Below the pieces are notes generated by a model, which saw nothing but the letters and a program-made list of their open reading frames with translations, was not told where the DNA came from and made no database searches. DNA of 64,000 nt. Origin: Sneathia vaginalis. Its GTDB lineage: Bacteria > Fusobacteriota > Fusobacteriia > Fusobacteriales > Leptotrichiaceae. The position numbers and the translations under genes are program-made. Every line of letters starts with the position of its first letter. The stretch's first letter is position 1. Positions 36,851-44,420 of the stretch are shown piece after piece. The stretch is from the NCBI RefSeq assembly GCF_000973085.1, contig NZ_CP011280.1:832642-896641 (forward strand). Reading direction: 5' to 3'.

Positions 36851-38698
36851 TTACCATGAATATCTTAAACTAATTCCACCTTTTATGCTTGTATCGATAT
36901 ACTTAAATTCTTTACCTCCAAATTTAATTGGTGCTTCAATAAATCCTTTAGCCTTAATATGTTCTACTATATCACGTTCTACTGATAATTTAGGTGCTAG
37001 AACTAATTCAGGAACTAGGTTAACAAATTTAGTTGTAATATTTATTTCTGGACTTATCCCTTTATATTCATACTTTGCACATGCATGTAATTTAATATAG
37101 CTTGTTGTATATGAAGGGAATTTTTTTAATGATACAAATTCAGAATGATATGTACCACCAAATACACCATCTAATGTTATTGTAAGGTTCTTAATATCTT
37201 CATACTTAAATCCTAATTTAACACCAAAGTTAACTAAATCAGCACTAGATTTAGAAGCATTAATTAAAGCATACTCCTTCTCATCATAACTCAATGCTTT
37301 AACAGCTGAATCTAAAGCTTTTTTCTTTTTAGAATATTCATTTTTTTCAAGTTCTGTTTCCATTTGTTTTATAGTTTTACCATTATCATTTGATGTACGA
37401 TTACCATTTTCATCAACTTTATATCCACCTACATGATCTCTAGGAAATTGGGTATTATCTTTTTCATATTTTTCTAATCTTTGTTTTGCATTTAAATAAT
37501 CTGCTATTTTATTTGATTTTTCATAAGTTAAAGATTGCCCTAAATCATCTACTTCTTTAATTGCCTTTCTTAATTTTTCACCATTTTTATCTATTAAATC
37601 TTCAATTTCTTTTAGTCTTTTTGCCCTAATATCTTCATTAACACCTTTTTTATCTTTTAAATTTTGAAGTTCTATTTGTTTAGATTCAAGAGAATCTTTT
37701 ATACCATCTAGTTTTGCTTTCCTGTTATATGCATCTTCATATTTTTTTGCATTTTCATCATTTTTTAAGCTCTCATAATCTGGTTTTAACTTATTTACTT
37801 CTTCTTTAAGATATCCCCCTAGTCCTATAATCGCTTTATCTACTGCAGCTTTGTATTTCAAATATTGTCCTTTATGATTTTCTACTGCTTTTAAAGCTGC
37901 ATTAGCAGTTTCTATTGTTCTTAATTTTTCTTCTCTTTCTTCCTTAGTTTCATATACATCCATCATGTTATATGGTGTAATTTTATCAAGTGATATTTCA
38001 GTATAATGTATATGTTGTGCAAAAGCACCTATTGTGAAATATGATTTTTTAGCTTCTACTTCATATGAATGTGCATAAGAATTTTTATTTAACTCTATAC
38101 TGTCATCTTCTTCAGTAAGTATATTTTTTATCTTAGATGTTCCATTAAATTGATATCTAAATTGAGCTTTTCCCATTAAGTTATCATTTTTAGCTTCTAA
38201 TTTTGTTTCTACATATTTTAATGCTTCATCACCATATGAATGTTTTAGACCTAAGCTTGCATTTATTTTATCATTACCTAATGTTACAGTGCTTGTTGAT
38301 AGAACATTATCTTTTGTAGTTTTAAATGGTATAACTGTATTTGTTGTAAATTTAAATATCCCTTTTTTTAATTCTCCATCTAATTCTACGTTACCATTAT
38401 CTTTTTTTGGATTTACTGTAATTTTACCTGTAATATTATCATTAGTATATTTTAAATATACATTTGATGCTTCTAACCTAGGTTCTTTTTGTTTAGCTAA
38501 TATATTAGCTCCTAGTGTAACTCTTTTATTAAATGATATTTCTCCACTAACACCACTATTTTCTAATTCGTGACTTAATTTACTACCTTTTTCAAATTTA
38601 ATATTCCCATTAATTTTACCTTCAATATATCCATTAGTCGTTAATGCCATTGTATACACTGATGTTAAAATAGAAAATATCAAAAACTTTCTCTTCAT
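36851..38698 (-). CDS. Outer-membrane beta-barrel protein with large helical insertion
   Basis: After a signal peptide (MKRKFLIFSILTSVYTMA) come about 230 residues of alternating beta strands, then a highly charged helical section (residues about 251-481) with coiled-coil character, then more strands ending SIKGGISLRYSW. The C-terminal strand with terminal aromatic residue is the usual outer-membrane insertion signal. The end (GGKEFKYIDTSIKGG) is clearly related to the protein at 48106-49578 (GKEFKYTDTQVKTSL), which lacks the insertion. ATG 38698 follows AAAGGAG; the promoter (TTGCAA 38756-38761, TATAAT 38733-38738, spacer 17) has no homopolymer tract. A porin or adhesin role is inferred; no named family is recognised. 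Confidence 0.78.
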   Translation of the reverse strand: MKRKFLIFSILTSVYTMALTTNGYIEGKINGNIKFEKGSKLSHELENSGVSGEISFNKRVTLGANILAKQKEPRLEASNVYLKYTNDNITGKITVNPKKDNGNVELDGELKKGIFKFTTNTVIPFKTTKDNVLSTSTVTLGNDKINASLGLKHSYGDEALKYVETKLEAKNDNLMGKAQFRYQFNGTSKIKNILTEEDDSIELNKNSYAHSYEVEAKKSYFTIGAFAQHIHYTEISLDKITPYNMMDVYETKEEREEKLRTIETANAALKAVENHKGQYLKYKAAVDKAIIGLGGYLKEEVNKLKPDYESLKNDENAKKYEDAYNRKAKLDGIKDSLESKQIELQNLKDKKGVNEDIRAKRLKEIEDLIDKNGEKLRKAIKEVDDLGQSLTYEKSNKIADYLNAKQRLEKYEKDNTQFPRDHVGGYKVDENGNRTSNDNGKTIKQMETELEKNEYSKKKKALDSAVKALSYDEKEYALINASKSSADLVNFGVKLGFKYEDIKNLTITLDGVFGGTYHSEFVSLKKFPSYTTSYIKLHACAKYEYKGISPEINITTKFVNLVPELVLAPKLSVERDIVEHIKAKGFIEAPIKFGGKEFKYIDTSIKGGISLRYSW

Positions 38699-38732
38699 AT
38701 TTTTACTCCTTTTTACTTTTGTTACAGTCACG

Positions 38733-38761
38733 ATTATATTACATATATTCTAAATTTGCAA
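38733..38761 (-). promoter_or_regulatory. Promoter of the barrel protein, without homopolymer
   Basis: -35 TTGCAA and -10 TATAAT with a 17-base spacer. It contrasts with the tract-bearing promoters of neighbouring surface genes. Confidence 0.65.
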
Positions 38762-38850
38762 TATTTTTTTCTAAATTTTCTTCATACCTGTCTTAAAAAG
38801 TAAGGAGAGTGACAACTATACATATCATTATGGTTTTATGTATAAAATAT

Positions 38851-38883
38851 AAATGGGGCTATCGCATTTGCAACGCCCCATTT
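38851..38883 (-). terminator. Terminator after the 834-aa TAA
   Basis: Stem AAATGGGGC/GCCCCATTT (38851-38859 with 38875-38883), moderate T-rich tail. Confidence 0.65.
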
Positions 38884-38893
38884 AAAATATATA

Positions 38894-41398
38894 CTATTTC
38901 ATAACTCCTAATTTCTTGAACATTTCTCTAAATTCACTATTTTCTTTTTCTAATTTAGATATTTTTTCATATAGTTCTTTTACATTAATATCTTTATGTT
39001 CCATGCTTTCTTCCTTATTACCAAGCATTACTCCAGCTCCAACTCCAAAGGCAAGATTTCCTTTATTATTTACTGATCCACTTAATTTGTATACTAATCT
39101 TCTATCCTTTGTTACTCCACTAAAGCCTATTGCCAATGCATGAGAACCACCATAATATCCATACGCTGCACTTAAGTTATGTCTATAGTCTGAATATGAA
39201 TTTACTTGTACTAAATTAGCTATAGCCACAGCATTAGCTACTCCACCTAAAGCAAGATCTGATTTCTTATCTACTTCTTTAACATCTTTTTGTAATTGTT
39301 GTATATTACTAGTATTCTTTTCTACATTTGTGCTAACAGTCTTTAATTGATTTACATTTACTGCATCGTTAGCTTTGACACCATCAGCTACATCAGTAAT
39401 TATCTTACCATATTTTGTGCTTAAAATTACTTTTTCATCTTTTTTGTCGTATTGGTTATCTTTAAGTATACTATCTTCTGTTGAACCTTTTTTTACCCAT
39501 TTATTATTCTTGTATTCATTATTTTGTATAAATTCATTAGTGTATAGCTTACCATCAGGACCTTCTTTTAATTCTGTTTCTTTACCTTTATCATCTCTAT
39601 ACTTATACCCAAATGTATCTGAACCTCCAACATTTCCTTTTGTTTCAAATGTCGCAGTGTGTTCTGGTGCTTTAGTTTCTGTTGGTGCAGCAGGTGCAGG
39701 TGTAACAGGTGTAGGTTGTGCTGGTTCTGGTGCTTTAACTGTAACATCTACTGTTGTTCCTTTTAATGTTAATGTATCTCCTAATTTAACTTGTGTTGAA
39801 TGTCCATTTTCATCTTTTACAGTTATATATTGCTTAGCAACATAGTTAAATAGTTGTGAACCATTAATTGCATCTGTTGATGTAGCTGATATTAATCCTG
39901 GTGCTACATTTTGTATAACACGTGTTAATGTATCATTACCTACTGTAACTATTCCACCAATATGATCAAAGCCTGCATATTCTTTATACTTTTCTTTATA
40001 TTCATCTTTATCTTTATTATTCCACAATGTTGTATTTTCTGCTTTTGCTTCAGTACTATTTGTCCCTAAATATACTGAGTTATCTGTGTTAATTTTAATA
40101 TCATTACCAAGGGCTACAACGTTATTATTAGTCACTTCCCTTCTTTCGTTATTAGTAGGATTATTGAATCCCTGAAGAACATTTCCTTCACCTTTAACAT
40201 GAAAGTTTTTACCTGCAACAATATTTCTTGAATTTTCAACTAAGTTGTTATCTCCACTAACTGAAACTAATTCTGTTTTTTTATCTTTAGTCCCTTTAAT
40301 TTCATTTTTAGTTCCAATTATTGAAACTTGTTTTGTATAGTCTGCCTTATTACCACCACCTATAGCAAGTGTTGCTCCACCACTTTTATTTTTAATTACT
40401 CCCTTTCTTAATTCTTCTGATAATTCATTAGGAGATTCAAACAGAGAACCAAAAAGTCCAGACTTTTTCATTGGAAACTTGATTTCTTCAACAGAATTTG
40501 TTATTTCATTACCTGCCCCAAATATTAATGAACCATTAGAATTATTTGTTCTATTAGCTACTCCTACAACCGAATTAGCTATACCTGAATATTTACTATC
40601 AGATGCAAAGGATTCTATGCTATTTAAAGGTCCATTTATTAATGCTCCAAAATTTTGTGTAGCATAAGAATTATTCCCATCATATTTACTTGTTATTATT
40701 GAATAAGCTCCTAATGTAGTCGCAAAAGCACCATTTGTAAAGCTATTTGTTCCTAATGTAGTAGATAAAACTCCTAGTCCTAATTTAGCTTTTTCGTCTC
40801 TTGTATCTGTTGATATATTATCTATATCCCCCATCTTACCTCTAAAATTGTGAGGTCCTATCATTATACCACCAGATCTTGCATATGTATTATTACCAAT
40901 AACTAAAGTGCTTATTAATTTATCAAAATCATTTTGTGGGATAGACCCGTATCCAAATTTATTATATCCAATATTTTTATTAAAAGTAAAATACTTTTCT
41001 TGTTGACCAATCATAGATTCAGCATATGCATTTTGTCCTATTGCTATACCTCCATATTGGTCAGCATAGTTATGAACAGTTGCGTTTTCACCTATAGCAA
41101 TACCACCTTTAGTTTTATTATCAAGTCCTCCTGCATTATTTATATATGCACCTTTTCCTACAAGTACATATTCACTACTAAATCTATTTTCAATTTCTTT
41201 ATTCTTTTCTTCTATTTGTCTATTTTTTTCTTGTATTTGTTGTTGTAGATCTATTATTTGTCGTTGTAATTCTTCTACTGTTGGTTCAGCATACCCTATA
41301 ACACCTGTCATTAAAAAGCCTAACATTAGTGTTAATGTTATTTTCTTTCTTCTCTTTATGCTTGTTTTTAATTTTTTTAAGTTTGCTTCTATATTCAT
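38894..41398 (-). CDS. Trimeric autotransporter adhesin, 834 aa
   Basis: The N-terminus is an extended basic signal (NLKKLKTSIKRRKKITL, ending GVIGYA), followed by a short coiled coil (residues 40-70), a long YadA head with repeats such as GGIAIGENATVHNYADQYG, GGIMIGPHN and SLGTNS-like turns, a neck (RVIQNVAPGLISATSTDAIN) and a Pro/Ala-rich linker near residue 570. A second neck (TDVADGVKANDAVNVNQLKT) leads to the anchor (AYGYYGGSHALAIGFSG, GNLAFGVGAGVMLG). A 41-residue coiled-coil tail follows the anchor. It forms a trimer on the outer membrane and probably mediates adhesion. It is the largest TAA here and is preceded by a promoter with a G9 spacer. Confidence 0.94.
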   Translation of the reverse strand: MNIEANLKKLKTSIKRRKKITLTLMLGFLMTGVIGYAEPTVEELQRQIIDLQQQIQEKNRQIEEKNKEIENRFSSEYVLVGKGAYINNAGGLDNKTKGGIAIGENATVHNYADQYGGIAIGQNAYAESMIGQQEKYFTFNKNIGYNKFGYGSIPQNDFDKLISTLVIGNNTYARSGGIMIGPHNFRGKMGDIDNISTDTRDEKAKLGLGVLSTTLGTNSFTNGAFATTLGAYSIITSKYDGNNSYATQNFGALINGPLNSIESFASDSKYSGIANSVVGVANRTNNSNGSLIFGAGNEITNSVEEIKFPMKKSGLFGSLFESPNELSEELRKGVIKNKSGGATLAIGGGNKADYTKQVSIIGTKNEIKGTKDKKTELVSVSGDNNLVENSRNIVAGKNFHVKGEGNVLQGFNNPTNNERREVTNNNVVALGNDIKINTDNSVYLGTNSTEAKAENTTLWNNKDKDEYKEKYKEYAGFDHIGGIVTVGNDTLTRVIQNVAPGLISATSTDAINGSQLFNYVAKQYITVKDENGHSTQVKLGDTLTLKGTTVDVTVKAPEPAQPTPVTPAPAAPTETKAPEHTATFETKGNVGGSDTFGYKYRDDKGKETELKEGPDGKLYTNEFIQNNEYKNNKWVKKGSTEDSILKDNQYDKKDEKVILSTKYGKIITDVADGVKANDAVNVNQLKTVSTNVEKNTSNIQQLQKDVKEVDKKSDLALGGVANAVAIANLVQVNSYSDYRHNLSAAYGYYGGSHALAIGFSGVTKDRRLVYKLSGSVNNKGNLAFGVGAGVMLGNKEESMEHKDINVKELYEKISKLEKENSEFREMFKKLGVMK

Positions 41399-41422
41399 TT
41401 TACCCTCTCCTTTATCTACTTA

Positions 41423-41452
41423 AATATACACCCCCCCCCATAAATTTTTGAA
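41423..41452 (-). promoter_or_regulatory. Promoter with G9 spacer tract for the 834-aa TAA
   Basis: -35 TTCAAA (41447-41452), -10 TATATT (41423-41428), spacer 18 containing G9 (41431-41439 as C on the plus strand). Confidence 0.7.
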
Positions 41453-41488
41453 GGCTTTTTTCTATGCTTTCATTTACGTTTATTAACT

Positions 41489-41528
41489 AAAAAAAATGAA
41501 GCCTCTTTTCTTGATTGTAGCTTCATTT
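41489..41528 (-). terminator. Terminator left from a deleted TAA
   Basis: Stem AATGAAGC/GGCTTCATT (about 41496-41503 and 41519-41526) with T8; similar in form to the terminators at 44356 and 51497. Confidence 0.6.
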
Positions 41529-41659
41529 TCTAGCCCCTATAGTTTATTAACCATTTTTATAGTGAAATTATAAACAAACATTTTATTTATCTATTTTTTT
41601 GATTTTTATAAATTCAATATTAATCTTTTTAATTGTATTAATAATAAATTTTTGCTTAT

Positions 41660-41753
41660 TCATGGTTTTTTAATAACTTTTCTAAGTAGTGCTTTTATCT
41701 CCATATTTTCTTTTCTTAATTCTTTAACTTCCTCCTATACCAAAGGCTAGATT
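41660..41753 (-). pseudogene. 3' remnant of a TAA anchor and tail
   Basis: One frame reads NLAFGIG, the end of a YadA anchor, and directly afterwards another frame reads EVKELRKENMEIKALLRKVI and stops at 41660. Compared with the intact TAA at 49837, about 20 codons between these parts (rest of the last strand and start of the tail) have been lost and the frame is broken. The sequence further upstream has no anchor homology. It is debris of an additional adhesin copy. Confidence 0.75.
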
Positions 41754-41810
41754 ACATATATATACTTAAAACAATTTTATAAATTGTAAAGTGATAAAGT
41801 TAGAAGTCGG

Positions 41811-41997
41811 CTACATCCCTTTCTTAACCCTTGATATTACAAAACCTATCTGTTCTAAAGAAATTGTATTAATCCTAGAAAAATATTTTTTTAAATTCCC
41901 CATATCCATAGAATAGACTGTATTAAAACTATTAGCTATCGCATAAGATATTGAGTCTCTCATAAACTTTTCAAAACTAAGTCTATCGCTAAGTTAA
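41811..41997 (-). pseudogene. Unidentified ORF fragment downstream of the AbiEi-type gene
   Basis: An open frame without a usable beginning (an in-frame TAA stands before LSDRLSFEKFMRDSISYAIA) runs about 60 codons to a TAG at 41811. It immediately follows the AbiEi-type antitoxin gene on the same strand, where an AbiEii toxin gene would be expected, but I cannot match it to AbiEii or to any other family. An internal ATG would give 50 residues. Probably the end of a deleted gene. Confidence 0.45.
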
Positions 41998-42001
41998 TGT
42001 A

Positions 42002-42613
42002 TTATTCATCTTTAGCCTCACAAATTTCCCTTATTACTTCATATATCCATGCTGGTACTGATTTTGATTCATTCATTAAGTCTGTCCTTTCTTTTTCAGT
42101 CAGGTTTTCTCTAATTTTTTCTATAACTTTATCACTTATATTTTCTTTGCCCAAAGTCTTGATTGCCTGTATAACTGTTGCAGTCTTTATGGACATATTG
42201 GCAATTTCTCCTGGATTTACTTTTTTAAATTCTAAAATGGTATCTTCAATTTTATATTCCTTGTATCTTCCACTAGATATATATTTATAGTGAGTTGGTA
42301 CTTGTGTTGAAAGTCCTAATAAGTTTAAGGCTGTGCTATTATATGGTGCAATATTCCAATTGTATTTTCTTGCTATAGCAAGTGCTAACTCGTGAATTGA
42401 TACTGCTTCGTACTCTCCAATTAATACACTATATCTTGGATTGTAATAAAAGCCATCAATGACACGCTTAATTTTTCTTTCATTAACCATTCTATTCAAT
42501 GTCTTTCTAGCAGTTTCATACGAAGTAATATCTAAAAAGTCATTAGCAAAAAATACTTTATGTGAGTTAAAATCATTTATTCTATCTGATATTTTTTCTG
42601 TATACGAACTCAT
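42002..42613 (-). CDS. AbiEi-type (DUF6088-like) transcriptional antitoxin, orphan
   Basis: 203 residues. Residues 1-75 form a winged-helix domain (FFANDFLDITSYETARKTLN, then RMVNERKIKRVIDGFYYNP), and the rest is the AbiEi-type C-terminal domain (LALAIARKYNWNIAPYNSTA, YKIEDTILEFKKV). AbiEi proteins repress their own operon and neutralise the nucleotidyltransferase toxin AbiEii. ATG 42613 has AAAGGAGG six bases upstream. A perfect 9-bp inverted repeat covers the promoter. No toxin gene follows; a short fragment of unknown identity occupies its place. The gene lies among the TAA genes, as islands of turnover often carry such modules. Confidence 0.78.
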   Translation of the reverse strand: MSSYTEKISDRINDFNSHKVFFANDFLDITSYETARKTLNRMVNERKIKRVIDGFYYNPRYSVLIGEYEAVSIHELALAIARKYNWNIAPYNSTALNLLGLSTQVPTHYKYISSGRYKEYKIEDTILEFKKVNPGEIANMSIKTATVIQAIKTLGKENISDKVIEKIRENLTEKERTDLMNESKSVPAWIYEVIREICEAKDE

Positions 42614-42624
42614 TACAATCCTCC

Positions 42625-42658
42625 TTTGTCCCAAATATCATATCATATCTGGGACAAA
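42625..42658 (-). promoter_or_regulatory. Operator and promoter of the AbiEi-type gene
   Basis: Perfect 9-base inverted repeat TTTGTCCCA/TGGGACAAA (42625-42633 and 42650-42658). On the minus strand one arm lies between -35 (TTGAAC, just upstream) and -10 (TATGAT), the other just after -10, over the start point; the -35 to -10 spacer is 17. This is the layout expected for autorepression by the encoded winged-helix protein. Confidence 0.75.
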
Positions 42659-42725
42659 AGTTCAATTGTATTTAAATTTAATATTCTTATAATAGTTCAT
42701 TAGATTCATCTTCTGCTATTTTATT

Positions 42726-42757
42726 AAAAAGAAGACCCCATAATACATATGAGATCT
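42726..42757 (-). terminator. Terminator of the 501-aa TAA
   Basis: Ten-base stem with G-T pairs (AGATCTCATA/TATGGGGTCT region), then T-rich tail. Nearly identical to the one at 46346-46377. Confidence 0.6.
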
Positions 42758-42765
42758 CCTTATTA

Positions 42766-44271
42766 TTACTTACGAATTAATTTATTAACTATTTCTTTTA
42801 ATTCTTTAACTTCATTAGTTAATTCTTCTATTCTCTTATCCTTATCATTTACACTACCAAGCATTACACCTGCTCCTATACCAAGTGCTAGATTACCCTT
42901 ACTATTAACTGCTCCACTTAATTTGTATGTGAAGTTTTGCTTGTCATTTGTTCCACTAAATCCAACAGCTACTGCATGAGATCCTCCATAGTATCCATAT
43001 GATGCAACTAAATTAAACTTTCTATCTCCACTTACTTGTGGTAAGTTTGCCATTGCTACTGCATTTGCTACTCCACCTAATGTGAAGTCTATTTTTTTAT
43101 CTACTTCTGTTTTATTATAGTAATTATCTTTTATATATTTTTCATTTGCACCTTGATTTTGTATACTCTTTTGGACTTTCTTTAATTGTGCAACTGTTAC
43201 TGCTTCATCATCTTCTGCACCATCTGCTAGACCTTGAATTCTTCTTTTTGCTTTATATACTGTTTCATTTCCTTTATCATCTTTATATACATATTCACCA
43301 CCAACAGCTAATGCATAAACATCTTTTGTATCTTGATTTGTTAAATATCCTTTATTTTTAATTTCTTTAGTAGTACTAAATGCTCCTAATGCTAATGAAT
43401 TATTCATATTTACACTACTAAAATATCCTCCTATAATTGAACTATTTGCTGCATTTTTAATATTTGATGCATAACCTTGAATATATGAATTTTCACTGTT
43501 TCCTATTTCATTTGATTTTCCTTGTATATGTGAATTTTCAGAATTTAATATTTTATTATAATCTCCAAAAATATAGTTTGAATCTTTTGTAGTTGAATTT
43601 TTTGTGGTATCAATAGTATTATCATCATTATTTATTTCACTTCCATATCCTTCAATATGTGAATAAGCACTATTCTTTAAATTATTATGATCACCATGAA
43701 TAAATGCATTTTGTCCCTTTACAACCTTATTTCTAAATCCAAAAACTTGTGAATGAAAACTTAATCCTTCAACTTTATTTTCGCTTCCATTAACGCTTGA
43801 AAATGCACTATAGTTTAATTCATTATCATGTCCTAAAACATTTGAATATTCACTAAATGCTGCCTTATTATCAGAACCAATAATACTTGAAGCATAATTA
43901 CGATCTAGGTTATTTCTATTACCTTGAATAAAAGCAAATTGGCTATCAGTAACTTTATTATTATCACCTATAAGCATTATGCCATCATTATTATTATATT
44001 TTCCTTTATTTAAGATGTTATTCTCATTCCCTAACATCAAAGAGTTTTTACCAATTTCAAAATTATTATTATACCCTATTAAAAAATTATGAAATCCTGT
44101 CTTTACCTTATGTCCAAAACCAAATAAAAAATTTCCACTAGAATTTTCAGTTAAATTTTTAAAATCTTTTTCTCCATTAATTATTATATTACCATTATTG
44201 TCTACTGCATAAGGTTCTATAGCTAAGCTTAAAACACTTAGAAAACAACTAAATAAAATAATCTTCTTCAT
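42766..44271 (-). CDS. Trimeric autotransporter adhesin, 501 aa
   Basis: A short signal peptide (MKKIILFSCFLSVLSLA) is followed by an Asn-rich head with about 15 imperfect repeats of roughly 14-15 residues (for example NSENSHIQGKSNEIG, NSENSYIQGYASNIK), a diverged form of the YadA left-handed coil. A neck (IQGLADGAEDDEAVTVAQLK), a short stalk and the anchor (SYGYYGGSHAVAVGFSG, GNLALGIGAGVMLG) follow, then a 29-residue coiled-coil tail ending KLIRK. The anchor is nearly identical to those of the three neighbouring TAAs. Promoter with G9 tract at 44292-44319. Confidence 0.94.
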   Translation of the reverse strand: MKKIILFSCFLSVLSLAIEPYAVDNNGNIIINGEKDFKNLTENSSGNFLFGFGHKVKTGFHNFLIGYNNNFEIGKNSLMLGNENNILNKGKYNNNDGIMLIGDNNKVTDSQFAFIQGNRNNLDRNYASSIIGSDNKAAFSEYSNVLGHDNELNYSAFSSVNGSENKVEGLSFHSQVFGFRNKVVKGQNAFIHGDHNNLKNSAYSHIEGYGSEINNDDNTIDTTKNSTTKDSNYIFGDYNKILNSENSHIQGKSNEIGNSENSYIQGYASNIKNAANSSIIGGYFSSVNMNNSLALGAFSTTKEIKNKGYLTNQDTKDVYALAVGGEYVYKDDKGNETVYKAKRRIQGLADGAEDDEAVTVAQLKKVQKSIQNQGANEKYIKDNYYNKTEVDKKIDFTLGGVANAVAMANLPQVSGDRKFNLVASYGYYGGSHAVAVGFSGTNDKQNFTYKLSGAVNSKGNLALGIGAGVMLGSVNDKDKRIEELTNEVKELKEIVNKLIRK

Positions 44272-44291
44272 TTAAACCACTTCCCTCTCTA

Positions 44292-44319
44292 ATATTACCC
44301 CCCCCCATTTATTTTTCAA
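44292..44319 (-). promoter_or_regulatory. Promoter with G9 spacer tract for the 501-aa TAA
   Basis: -35 TTGAAA (44314-44319), -10 TAATAT (44292-44297), spacer 16 with G9 (44298-44306 as C on the plus strand) directly against the -10. Confidence 0.7.
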
Positions 44320-44420
44320 GACTTTTTTCATACTTTATTTAACCTTTTTTAACATTAAAAAAATGAAGCCCACAACACCTTGTAGTACTTCATCTTCCGT
44401 ATATCATTATTTATTAACTA
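44298..44420. repeat. Promoter-terminator cassette, copy 1
   Basis: About 120 bases nearly identical to 51440-51562 (about 90% by eye): C tract, -35 region, TTTATTTAACC block, hairpin and following TATATC-TTATTTATTAACTA. It begins at the promoter tract of one adhesin and ends at the stop codon of the next one upstream. Confidence 0.8.
44356..44392 (-). terminator. Terminator of the 567-aa TAA
   Basis: Two-part stem (GAAG/CTTC and ACAA/TTGT) followed by T7 on the minus strand; part of the cassette repeated at 51421-51560. Confidence 0.6.

Noticed and set aside
39375-39845. Plus-strand ORF of 156 codons opposite the 834-aa TAA
   Set aside because: Antisense shadow of the Pro/Ala-rich linker; composition explained by the TAA repeats.
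41811-42613. Complete AbiE toxin-antitoxin system
   Set aside because: The only downstream frame is about 60 codons without a start and does not match AbiEii.
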